Part shown: piece after piece, positions 42,883 through 51,100 of the stretch
Position numbering within the stretch: the stretch's first letter is position 1
Layout: the number at the start of each line of letters is the position of its first letter
Origin: an uncultured Bacilli bacterium
GTDB lineage: Bacteria; Bacillota_I; Bacilli_A; RF39; UBA660
NCBI GenBank assembly: GCA_934167665.1
Contig: CAKPLN010000002.1
Span: 232,482 to 296,481 of the forward strand
Direction of reading: 5' to 3'
DNA: 64,000 nt
The notes under the pieces: model-generated
What the model saw: only the letters and a program-made list of their open reading frames with translations
Told to the model about the DNA's origin: nothing
Database searches by the model: none
Position numbers and translations under genes: made by a program

Positions 42883-42942
42883 TATTAAAATATTTTTACA
42901 TTTATAAAAAATTTGATATAATGTAGTAAGAGTAGGTGAACT

Positions 42943-43605
42943 ATGAAGAAGATAATTGTTTTACTCTCTATAGTTTTATTGTCTATTACAGGATGTACTG
43001 TTAGTAAATTAGATAATAAAAATATTACTTCGAATATTAATATTTTACTTTCACAAAAGTCTAAAGTGACTAATGCTAGTTTTGAAGGATATAAATATTA
43101 TGTTCCTAAGGGTTTAAAGTTCTTGAATAAAGAAGATTATAATGCTGTATTTAGAGATAGGTTTGATAATAAGTATTATTTATTTGTTGATGTTATTGGA
43201 TATTACCATAAGGTAGAAAATACATATGAAGTTGATGATGAGGCTTATTATTCTGATATCATTTCTTATAATGATAAAGATGGATATATTGAGATTAATA
43301 AAGTAGATGATAATAAGTATTATATTCAATATGTGTTTAATTATGGTAGGATGCAAGCTTTAATAGATAGTAAGTATTTAACTACTGTTGTTAATAATAT
43401 GAGTTATATTTTGAGATCTATCGTGTATAATGATGAGGTTTTGGATAGTTTGGTTGGAGAGAATATTTTAAGTTATTCTGAGGAAAATTTTTCATTGTTT
43501 GAAACTAAAGCAACACGTGAAGATTTTTTGGATGTTGTTGAAAAGTATGATTCTGGATATAAAGAAGCAAAAGATCATGAAAAGTTAGAACTTAATGATG
43601 AATAA
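42943..43605 (+). CDS. Predicted lipoprotein, first gene of an envelope operon
   Basis: 220 aa. Lipoprotein signal MKKIIVLLSIVLLSITGC with lipobox SITGC and Cys18. The mature part is acidic and mixed alpha/beta, including a YYVPKGLKFL strand pair and many Tyr/Asp residues; it ends in Lys/Glu-rich helix. I do not recognise the family. It is followed after 18 bases by a 352-aa acidic protein, then a DUF948-like membrane protein and a YtxH protein. A joint role in envelope or divisome organisation is plausible but not shown. Confidence 0.65.
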   Translation: MKKIIVLLSIVLLSITGCTVSKLDNKNITSNINILLSQKSKVTNASFEGYKYYVPKGLKFLNKEDYNAVFRDRFDNKYYLFVDVIGYYHKVENTYEVDDEAYYSDIISYNDKDGYIEINKVDDNKYYIQYVFNYGRMQALIDSKYLTTVVNNMSYILRSIVYNDEVLDSLVGENILSYSEENFSLFETKATREDFLDVVEKYDSGYKEAKDHEKLELNDE

Positions 43606-43623
43606 AATTGAAGAGGTGAGTTC

Positions 43624-44682
43624 ATGGGTGTATTTGAAAGGCTAAAAAATGCTCTTTTTGAAGAGGAGTATGTTGAGGTTGAGGAAAAGCCTAAAACAAA
43701 GCAGTTACCAAAGAAAAATAAATTTAAAGAAATTAAAAAAGAAGCTATAAAAGAAGATAGTGATAAATATAAGGATGAAAAGCCAATTGCCAAGAAAATT
43801 GTTTTACCAGAAAAGAAGGAATCTTATACAGAAGAGTTAGATAATAATGAGGTTCTTTTGGATGAAGACGAAGATAGCTCTTTAGAAAAGACACATGAAG
43901 AAAAGAAACAATTTAGAATTATGGATGATAGTGACTTTACAGTTGATTCTGAAGTTAGACATTACGAACCAGATGTTGAACCACAAATTGTTAAAGTTAT
44001 AGAAAAGGAAGTACCTCCAGCTTATGGTCGTAGCAATGAAAATTTATATCATGGACGTATTCCTAATCAGCCTTACGGTTCAACTGATTCCCCTAGAAAT
44101 ACAGTTGCTGATTATAGGGGATATGATACTAGAAAAGAAGAGTCAACACATTTTAAACCGTCTCCTATCATTTCACCAATTTATGGTGTTTTGGATAAGA
44201 ACTATAAAAGAGAAGATGTTGTTTCTAAAAAGGAAATTAGATTTACAAGTAGTATAGCAAAAGAAAAACTTAACGTTGATGATGTTAGAGAAAAGGCTTT
44301 TGGTACAACACCTGAAGTTGAGGAAGAAGAAGTTGTTTTAGAAAAGAAGGAAAAAGTTAAACCTACTTTTGATGTTGAAACTACTTCCAATTTGCTTGTT
44401 GATTTAACTTCTGATGATAGTAAGCCAGCTGTTAAAGATGTAACTGTTGGAGATGCTGTTGAATATTTTGAAGATTTAGGTTTAGAGTACAATGTTGATT
44501 ATCTTGATGCTAGTAAAAAAGCTACTGGTAGAAGAGTAAAAGATAATTATAATGAAGAAGATACTGTAGAACATGATAAAACTGATAAGGAACCAGTTAT
44601 TGTTGATAAAAATACTGATGATAGTAGTGATGATGATAATTTATTTGACTTAATTGATTCTATGTATCAGGATAAAGAATAA
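43624..44682 (+). CDS. Acidic, largely disordered scaffold-like protein
   Basis: 352 aa. The N-terminus MGVFERLKNALFEEEYVEVEE can form an amphipathic membrane-binding helix like that of SepF. The body is Glu/Lys/Asp-rich low complexity, interrupted by short conserved-looking islands: PPAYGRSNENLYHG, FKPSPIISPIYGVLDKNYKRED and a SNLLVDLTSDD segment. A C-terminal VGDAVEYFEDLGLEYNVDYL helix pair and an acidic tail end it. The ISPIYGVL island recurs in uncharacterised Bacillota proteins, from memory. It is cytoplasmic, with many binding motifs, so a divisome or cortex-organising adapter is conceivable. The function is unknown. Confidence 0.6.
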   Translation: MGVFERLKNALFEEEYVEVEEKPKTKQLPKKNKFKEIKKEAIKEDSDKYKDEKPIAKKIVLPEKKESYTEELDNNEVLLDEDEDSSLEKTHEEKKQFRIMDDSDFTVDSEVRHYEPDVEPQIVKVIEKEVPPAYGRSNENLYHGRIPNQPYGSTDSPRNTVADYRGYDTRKEESTHFKPSPIISPIYGVLDKNYKREDVVSKKEIRFTSSIAKEKLNVDDVREKAFGTTPEVEEEEVVLEKKEKVKPTFDVETTSNLLVDLTSDDSKPAVKDVTVGDAVEYFEDLGLEYNVDYLDASKKATGRRVKDNYNEEDTVEHDKTDKEPVIVDKNTDDSSDDDNLFDLIDSMYQDKE

Positions 44683-44694
44683 AGGAGAATTTCT

Positions 44695-44994
44695 ATGGAT
44701 AGCACTTTAAATATGATTTTACCTGTATTATTATGTGTTTTTGGGATTATACTATTAGTAGTTTTAATTATTCTAGGGATAAGATTAATTGTGATGTTGG
44801 ATAAAGTAGATAGACTTGTTGATAATGTTGAGAATAAAGTTAATTCATTAAATGGAGCATTTGCTTTGATTGATAGAACAACTGATGGTATCGCATTAAT
44901 TAGTGATTCAGTAGTTAATGCAATTGCTGGTCTTGTTCATAGATTAATTGGTAAAAAAAATAGAAAGAAAAAGGAGAATGAAGATTATGAGTAA
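44695..44994 (+). CDS. DUF948/YtxG-like membrane protein
   Basis: 99 aa with ribosome site aaggag. One long N-terminal transmembrane helix (residues 8-35, ILPVLLCVFGIILLVVLIILGIRLIVML) is followed by an amphipathic helix with the VDNVENKVNSLNGAF pattern typical of DUF948/YtxG, and a basic C-terminus. It overlaps the next gene by 8 bases. YtxG and YtxH are neighbours in many Bacillota and are linked to general stress and envelope functions. Confidence 0.72.
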   Translation: MDSTLNMILPVLLCVFGIILLVVLIILGIRLIVMLDKVDRLVDNVENKVNSLNGAFALIDRTTDGIALISDSVVNAIAGLVHRLIGKKNRKKKENEDYE

Positions 44995-45394
44995 AAAGAA
45001 TGGTTTAGGTAAGTTTATTGCAGGAGCTTTTGTAGGAGCTGGATTAGGTCTTTTATTTGCACCTAAAAAGGGTAGTGATTTACGTGCTGATTTAAAAGTA
45101 AAAATCGAAGAATTGATGGCTAAAGTTAAAGAAATCGACATTGAAGATGTTAAAAATGAATTTGATTATAAATTACAGGAAATAAAAGTAGAATTAGAAG
45201 ATTTAGATAAAGAAAAGGTATTAGAAATTGCTCAAAAGAAGGCTAAACAACTTAAAGAAAAGGCTGAGGATTTAGTTCAATTAGCAATTGATAAAGGTAC
45301 TCCTGTATTAGAAGATGCAGCAATGGAAATTAGAAAAAAGGCTATTGCAGTTACTAAAGAAGTATTAAAGAAATTAGAATCAGCTGAAAAATAA
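44987..45394 (+). CDS. YtxH-domain protein
   Basis: 135 aa from ATG 44987, within the last codons of the DUF948-like gene and preceded by aaggag. It opens with the YtxH signature FIAGAFVGAGLGLLFAPKKGSDLR: a glycine-zipper membrane helix followed by APKKG. The remaining 95 residues are a Lys/Glu-rich amphipathic helix (repeated K-x-K-x-x-x-E-D-L). Its function is unresolved; expression is stress-linked in Bacillus. Its stop overlaps the operon terminator. Confidence 0.85.
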   Translation: MSKKNGLGKFIAGAFVGAGLGLLFAPKKGSDLRADLKVKIEELMAKVKEIDIEDVKNEFDYKLQEIKVELEDLDKEKVLEIAQKKAKQLKEKAEDLVQLAIDKGTPVLEDAAMEIRKKAIAVTKEVLKKLESAEK

Positions 45395-45412
45395 ACTTTT
45401 GTTTATTTTTTT
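45388..45412 (+). terminator. Rho-independent terminator of the envelope operon
   Basis: The arms AAAATAAAC (45388-45396) and GTTTATTTT (45401-45409) are followed by T runs. It overlaps the stop codon of the YtxH gene. Confidence 0.7.
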
Positions 45413-45413
45413 C

Positions 45414-45441
45414 TTGTATGAATTTATTGTTATGATATAAT
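45414..45441 (+). promoter_or_regulatory. Promoter of the tyrS operon
   Basis: TTGTAT (45414-45419) and consensus TATAAT (45436-45441) are separated by 16 bp, just upstream of the T-box leader. Confidence 0.65.
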
Positions 45442-45449
45442 AAATATAT

Positions 45450-45650
45450 ATTTTCATTGATTAATATTTAGTAGATTTTAATTATTATTTAAGAGACTTA
45501 GTGGTTGGTGTAAACTAAGAAGTAATTATGATTGAATTACACTATTAGGAGAAAATCGTTTATTGCGTTAAGATAATTAAAGTGCACAGATATCTGTGAA
45601 TTAAGGTGGTACCGCGAACTATTCGTCCTTATTAGGATGAGTAGTTTTTA
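45450..45650 (+). ncRNA. T-box leader (tyrosine)
   Basis: The T-box core AAGGTGGTACCGCG (45603-45616) is exact. Stem I begins AGAGACTTAGTGGTTGGTG (45492-45510) and carries AGAAGTAA. A TAC triplet at 45538-45540 within the expected specifier region fits tyrosine. The terminator arms AACTATTCGTCCT (45617-45629) and AGGATGAGTAGTT (45634-45646) are followed by T. It controls the CYTH gene and tyrS together. Confidence 0.92.
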
Positions 45651-45666
45651 TTTTTAAGGAGGAATT

Positions 45667-46209
45667 ATGCATACAGAATATGAAGTTAGGGTTTTAGAAA
45701 TTGATAGAGAGGAACTTGTTAAAAAATTAGAAGAACTTGGGGCTAAAGCTGAATGGGATAGAGTTCAAAAAAGATATGTTTATGATTTTATTCCTAAAAT
45801 TGATGGTAAATGGATTAGACTTAGAACTAATGGGGATAAAACTACATTGACAATTAAAAATGTAGTGTCTTCTAAGATTGATGGCACTCAAGAGTTGGAA
45901 ATTGAGGTTAATAATTTTGAACGTTGCCATTTAATTTTAAAAGAGTTAGGGTATGAAGCTAAAGGATATCAAGAGAATAGAAGAGCTCATTATTCACTTT
46001 TTGGTGTTGATATTGATATTGATACTTGGCCTAAGATACCAACTTATTTAGAAATAGAAGGAGCAAGTGAAGAGGCTGTTTATCATGTCCTAGAAGTATT
46101 AGGATTTGATAAGGGAGATGCAACAACTATGGATGTTCAAAAGATATATGAACATTATGGATACAATTTAAATGAGATGTATAATTTAAAATTAGAGGAG
46201 GATAAATAA
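45667..46209 (+). CDS. CYTH-domain phosphatase/cyclase-like protein
   Basis: 180 aa, ribosome site aaggagg. The N-terminal EYEVRV replaces the ExExK hallmark of the CYTH superfamily, with Arg for the last Lys. Strand-rich middle: KWIRLRTNGDKTTLTIKN (Arg pair binding triphosphate), TQELEIEVNNF, then RAHYSLFGVDIDIDTWPKIPTYLEIEG. CYTH enzymes hydrolyse or cyclise triphosphates such as thiamine triphosphate or inorganic triphosphate. Being under the tyrosine T-box and 1 base before tyrS is unusual for such an enzyme; the reason is unknown. Confidence 0.82.
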   Translation: MHTEYEVRVLEIDREELVKKLEELGAKAEWDRVQKRYVYDFIPKIDGKWIRLRTNGDKTTLTIKNVVSSKIDGTQELEIEVNNFERCHLILKELGYEAKGYQENRRAHYSLFGVDIDIDTWPKIPTYLEIEGASEEAVYHVLEVLGFDKGDATTMDVQKIYEHYGYNLNEMYNLKLEEDK

Positions 46210-46210
46210 T

Positions 46211-47437
46211 ATGACTTTATTTGAAGAATTAAAATGGAGAGGGTTAGTACAAGATATATCTAGCCCAGAACTTATAGATAAATTAAATGCTGGAGGACTT
46301 ACTTTTTATATTGGAACTGATCCTACAGCAGATTCTATGCATATTGGTCATTACTCTTCATTCTTAATATCTAAGCGTTTAGCAAAAGCAGGTCATCATC
46401 CTATTCTTTTAATTGGGGGAGCTACTGGATTAATTGGAGATCCTAAACCTACAGCTGAAAGACCAATGATTTCAAAGGAAGAGGTTGAACATAATTTTAA
46501 AGGTCTAAAAGAACAGGCTGAGAGAATTTTTGGATTTGAAGTTGTAAATAATTTTGATTGGACAAAAGATATCAATGTAATAGATTTTTTAAGAGACTAT
46601 GGTAAATATTTTAATGTCAATTATATGTTGGCTAAAGATAAAGTAAAAAGTAGACTAGAATCAGGTATTACGTATGCTGAATTTTCTTATATGATTTTAC
46701 AGGCTTTAGATTTTATGCATTTATATCAAACTAGAAATTGTGTTTTACAAGTAGCAGGTTCTGATCAATGGGGAAATATTACTTCTGGTATAGAACTTGT
46801 AAGAAAAAAATTTGATAAAGAAGTTTATGGTATGGTTATGCCTTTAGTTACAGATTCTCGTGGTGTTAAATTTGGCAAAACTGAGGGGAATGCTTTATGG
46901 TTAGATAGAAATAAAACCTCTAGCTATGAATTATATCAATACTTAATTAATCTAGAAGATTGTATGATAATAGATTATTTGAAAAAATTAACTTTCTTAA
47001 GTAAAGAAGAGATAGAAGATATTGAAAGAAGACACAAAGAAAAACCAGAATTAAGAGAAGCTCATAAAATTTTAGCAAGAGAAGTAATTACAGATTTACA
47101 TGGAGAAGAAGCATATTTAGAAGCTGTTAATATTAGTGAAGCGTTATTTAGTGGTAATATTGAAAACTTTACAGAAAATGATATTAAAGATGCTTTTAAA
47201 GGAATAGAGCCTTTTAAAATAGATAAGGATATGTCATTAGTTGATCTATTAATATATGGTGGTATTTGTTCTAGTAAAAGAGAAGCTAGGGAATTTATCT
47301 CTAATGGTTCTATAAGTGTAAATGGTAAAAAAGTAATTGATTTAGATTTGGTTATTTCTAAAGATATTTCTTTATGTTCTAAATATATTATTATTAGACG
47401 TGGTAAGAAAAAATATTATATTGGTGTATATGAATAA
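46211..47437 (+). CDS. tyrS: Tyrosyl-tRNA synthetase
   Basis: 408 aa, full length. Class I signatures: TADSMHIGHYSSFL (HIGH-like) near residue 38 and KFGKTEGNALWLD (KMSKS equivalent) near 220, with VAGSDQWGNITSG in the tyrosine pocket. The C-terminal 80 residues are an S4 RNA-binding domain (SLVDLLIYGGICSSKREAREFISNGSISVNG). It attaches Tyr to tRNA-Tyr. Expression is controlled by the upstream T-box. A strong terminator overlaps the stop codon. Confidence 0.97.
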   Translation: MTLFEELKWRGLVQDISSPELIDKLNAGGLTFYIGTDPTADSMHIGHYSSFLISKRLAKAGHHPILLIGGATGLIGDPKPTAERPMISKEEVEHNFKGLKEQAERIFGFEVVNNFDWTKDINVIDFLRDYGKYFNVNYMLAKDKVKSRLESGITYAEFSYMILQALDFMHLYQTRNCVLQVAGSDQWGNITSGIELVRKKFDKEVYGMVMPLVTDSRGVKFGKTEGNALWLDRNKTSSYELYQYLINLEDCMIIDYLKKLTFLSKEEIEDIERRHKEKPELREAHKILAREVITDLHGEEAYLEAVNISEALFSGNIENFTENDIKDAFKGIEPFKIDKDMSLVDLLIYGGICSSKREAREFISNGSISVNGKKVIDLDLVISKDISLCSKYIIIRRGKKKYYIGVYE

Positions 47438-47457
47438 AGAGGAGTTTTCCTCTTTTC
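47436..47457 (+). terminator. Rho-independent terminator of tyrS
   Basis: The arms AAAGAGGA (47436-47443) and TCCTCTTT (47448-47455) enclose GTTT. The stop codon is in the left arm. Confidence 0.78.
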
Positions 47458-47497
47458 CTGTGGAAAGTATTTTATTTAGCTTTGGAGTGTGATGGAG

Positions 47498-48043
47498 ATG
47501 AAAATTACTTTAGTTAGACATGGACAAACTGATTATAATTATGAAAATAAATTACAGGGCCTTATTAATAATTATTTAAATGATGAAGGAAGAAGAGAGT
47601 GTAAAAAACTTAGGAATAGTCTTAATGATAAACATTTTGATGTTTGTTATATGTCTCCTTTATTACGGGCTGTTGAAACCGCTATAATTTTAATTGGTGA
47701 TAGAGTTGAAACAGTGGTTGATAAACGTTTAATAGAACGTGATATGGGTAAATTAGAAGGAAAAGATAGAAGTAAGTATGATCATAAAAAATATTGGGAT
47801 TACAATTTAAATTGTGGTGATGATGATGTTGAAAAAATACAAGATGTTTTTAAAAGATGTGAAGATTTTCTAGATTATATTTTTGAACATGAAGCAGGTA
47901 AGGATATTTTAATTGTTTCTCATGGATCTACTATTAGAGCCCTTCACCATTTACTTAATAAAACTGATTTAAAGAATGGTAATTTATTTGATGTTGATAT
48001 ATGTAATTGTTATTGTGAGGAGATAGATATTACAGATAAGTAG
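47498..48043 (+). CDS. Histidine phosphatase (phosphoglycerate mutase-like)
   Basis: 181 aa from ATG 47498; ATG 47492 is also possible, and the ggag at 47484 is 10 and 4 bases away respectively. The N-terminus MKITLVRHGQTDYNYENKLQG is the classical RHG motif with the catalytic His. SPLLRAVETAIILI is the substrate helix, and the second His lies in ILIVSHGSTIRALHHLL. The acidic catalytic Glu is in RDMGKLEGKD. The substrate is unknown. It sits between the tyrS terminator and the T7SS locus and has two tandem terminators behind it. Confidence 0.85.
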   Translation: MKITLVRHGQTDYNYENKLQGLINNYLNDEGRRECKKLRNSLNDKHFDVCYMSPLLRAVETAIILIGDRVETVVDKRLIERDMGKLEGKDRSKYDHKKYWDYNLNCGDDDVEKIQDVFKRCEDFLDYIFEHEAGKDILIVSHGSTIRALHHLLNKTDLKNGNLFDVDICNCYCEEIDITDK

Positions 48044-48060
48044 AATTTTTTCTACTTTTT
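48038..48060 (+). terminator. Rho-independent terminator
   Basis: The arms AAGTAGA (48038-48044) and TCTACTT (48051-48057) are followed by T. Confidence 0.8.
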
Positions 48061-48070
48061 ATTATGAATT

Positions 48071-48094
48071 GTGTATTGATAATACACTTTTTTT
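48071..48094 (+). terminator. Second tandem terminator
   Basis: The arms GTGTATT (48071-48077) and AATACAC (48081-48087) are followed by a long T run. With the first hairpin it insulates the secretion locus from upstream transcription. Confidence 0.8.
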
Positions 48095-48193
48095 ATTTTT
48101 AATAATTATTAATATTCTGTATTGATTTTACTAACTTTATGGACTTTATTTTTTAAATCTGTTATTATATTAATATAATAGGTGGGATGTAAC

Positions 48194-51100
48194 ATGAGAC
48201 TTTATATTCAGGAAAAAAGTAATTTGTTAAAATATAATTTACCAGCAAAAGTTGATGGATCTTTACTTTTTACGTATAAATCTTTGGATAATGACATGGA
48301 ATACTCTATTAATATTGATTCTCTTGATGGAACTTGGTTTTTAAAGAGTAATGGAAGTATCAATGTTATTGGTAGTAACGGAATAGTTTCTGATATGCAA
48401 CTGCATGATTATATGTGTGTACCTGTTTCAGCTGTTTTAAGAAATGGTTATACTTGTATATTTTGCTTACCTTCAATTGAAACATCTTCATCTTCTTTTT
48501 CTGTTGAGAATGTCTCTCAAATAACAATTGGACGTTCAGCAGATAATAATATTGTTTATGATCAAAATATGATGTTTCCTAAACATGCTGTTATTTTTAA
48601 AAATGAAAGCGATGGTAAATGGTATGTTTCAACGGTCGTTTCGGATGAAAATTGCTATTTATATTTAAATACTGATAGAGTTTTACAACCAACACTTTTA
48701 TCAGTTGGAGATGTTCTTTTTGCTAATGGATTAAGACTTGTTTGGATGGGTAGTTTTTTCAAACTATTTATGGATAAGCAGTTATATAAATGCAATGGTC
48801 TTAATTATTCTTCTAGTAATGTTGTAGTAAATAATGAAGGATATACTGAAGTTAGTGAAGCTGAGGCTAATATCGATTTATATAAGAGTGATGAGTACTT
48901 TTCTCATACACCTAGAATTAGGTGTGTACTTGAGAAGGAAAGTATTTCTATTGAACCACCACCTAATAAGTTTTTAAAAGATGATGAGTTGCCATTTATA
49001 CTTAGCATAGGTACTAGTTTAACTATGGTTGGTATGGCATCTATGAATGCATATAATATATATTCTTCTGTTAATAATGAAGGTGCTACTTTAATTTCCC
49101 AATTGCCTGGTATTGTAACTTGTTCTACGATGGTAATTAGTTCATTACTTATACCTTTATTAACAAAGAGATGGAATAAAAAATTACTTATAAAAAAAGA
49201 AAATAATAGACAGTTAAAATATGATGAGTATTTGAAAAAGAAAGAGAAAGAAATTCAAATAGTACTTGAAAAGCAACGGCAAATTATTTATGAAAATTAT
49301 GGTAGTATTAATGATTGCCAAAATATAGTTATTAATAAAACAAGAATGCTTTGGTCTAGGAAAATAAGTGATGAAGATTTTATAGATGTACGACTTGGTA
49401 TTGGTAGTAGACCTTCTTATATTGAAATTAATGCTCCTGAAGAGAAGTTTTCTTTAGAGGATGATACTTTATATGATGCTGTTTGTGCTATTAAAGATAG
49501 ATACAAAAGACTACAGAATATTCCTATAACTTTTAGTTTAAAAGATGATCCAGTGTCTGCTTTTATATTGGTTAGTAAATTTAATGATGCTTTTATTGAT
49601 TGTATAATGTTACAATTAGCAACATATCATAGTCCTGTTGATTTAAAAATAGTAGTAGTTACTAATGAAGAAAATAAAAAGAAATGGGATTATGTTAGAT
49701 ATCTTCCACATTGTTGGAGTGATGATAAACAAGTTAGATATTTTGCTACTAACCCAGAGGATTTGAAAACTATATGTCAGTTATTGGATGAGGAATATAG
49801 TACTAGAAAAGCTAAAAAAGAGGAACGTGAAGCTGAACAACAGGAAAAATCAAAAGAAAAGGTAGAAGAGAGAGCTTTATATGACTCTTATTACTTAATT
49901 ATTACTGATAATTATCAAATGTTAAAGGGCTTTAAATTTACTAATGATTTATTGGATACACAATTTAATTATGGTTTTTCTATGCTTATAATAGAAAATG
50001 AAATGAAACATTTACCTAAAGAATGTCAAAAGTTTGTGTGTATAAATGATAGTGAGTCTGGAGTGTTCTCGGAAAAAATTAAAGAAAATGAAATGATTCA
50101 GTTCAATGCTGAATATGAAAACCTAGATATGCGTTTCATTTGTAATTTATTAGCAAATATTCCTATATCTTTAAAAGATACTGCTAGTCAATTACCTAAT
50201 ATGCTTCCATTCTTGGAAATGTATAATGTTGGTAAAGTAGAGCAATTAAATATTAGAAATAGATGGGCTACTAGTGATCCAATATCTTCATTACAGGCTC
50301 CTGTTGGTGTTCATAAAAATGGAGATTTATTTAAGCTTGATTTACATGAAAAATATGATGGACCACATGGATTGATTGCTGGTTCTACTGGTTCTGGTAA
50401 ATCAGAGTTTATTATTACTTATATTTTATCTATGGCTATTAATTATGATCCGGAGGAAGTCCAATTTGTTTTGATTGACTATAAAGGTGGAGGCTTAGCT
50501 GGAGCTTTTGAAAATAGAGAACAAAATATTTTCATTCCTCATTTAGTTGGTACTATCACAAACTTGGATGTTTCTGAAATGAATAGAACACTGGTATCTA
50601 TTGAAAGTGAACTTAAGAGAAGACAGCAAAAATTTAACGAATGGCGTGAAAAAACTGGCGAAAGTACTATGGATATTTATAAATATCAGAGACTTTATAG
50701 AGCGGGTATTATAAAGGAACCTATATCACATTTATTTATAATTTCTGATGAGTTTGCTGAGTTAAAATCTCAACAACCTGAATTTATGAATCAACTTATT
50801 TCAACAGCTAGAATTGGTCGTTCCTTAGGAGTGCATCTTATTCTTGCTACACAGAAACCATCTGGAGTAGTTAATGATCAAATCTGGTCTAACTCTAAAT
50901 TTAAGGTTTGTTTAAAGGTTCAAAGTAGAGCTGATAGTATGGAAATGTTGAAAAGACCAGAAGCTGCTAGTATTAAAGAAACTGGTAGATTCTATTTGCA
51001 AGTTGGATATGATGAATATTTTGATATTGGTCAATCTGCTTGGTCTGGTGAAAAATATAAACCGGTTGAAAGAATCGTAAAGAAAAATGATACTTCTATT

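Noticed and set aside
44202..44492. Ser-rich minus-strand frame inside the acidic scaffold gene
   Set aside because: Glu/Lys/Asp codons read on the other strand give Ser/Phe/Leu; it is a shadow.
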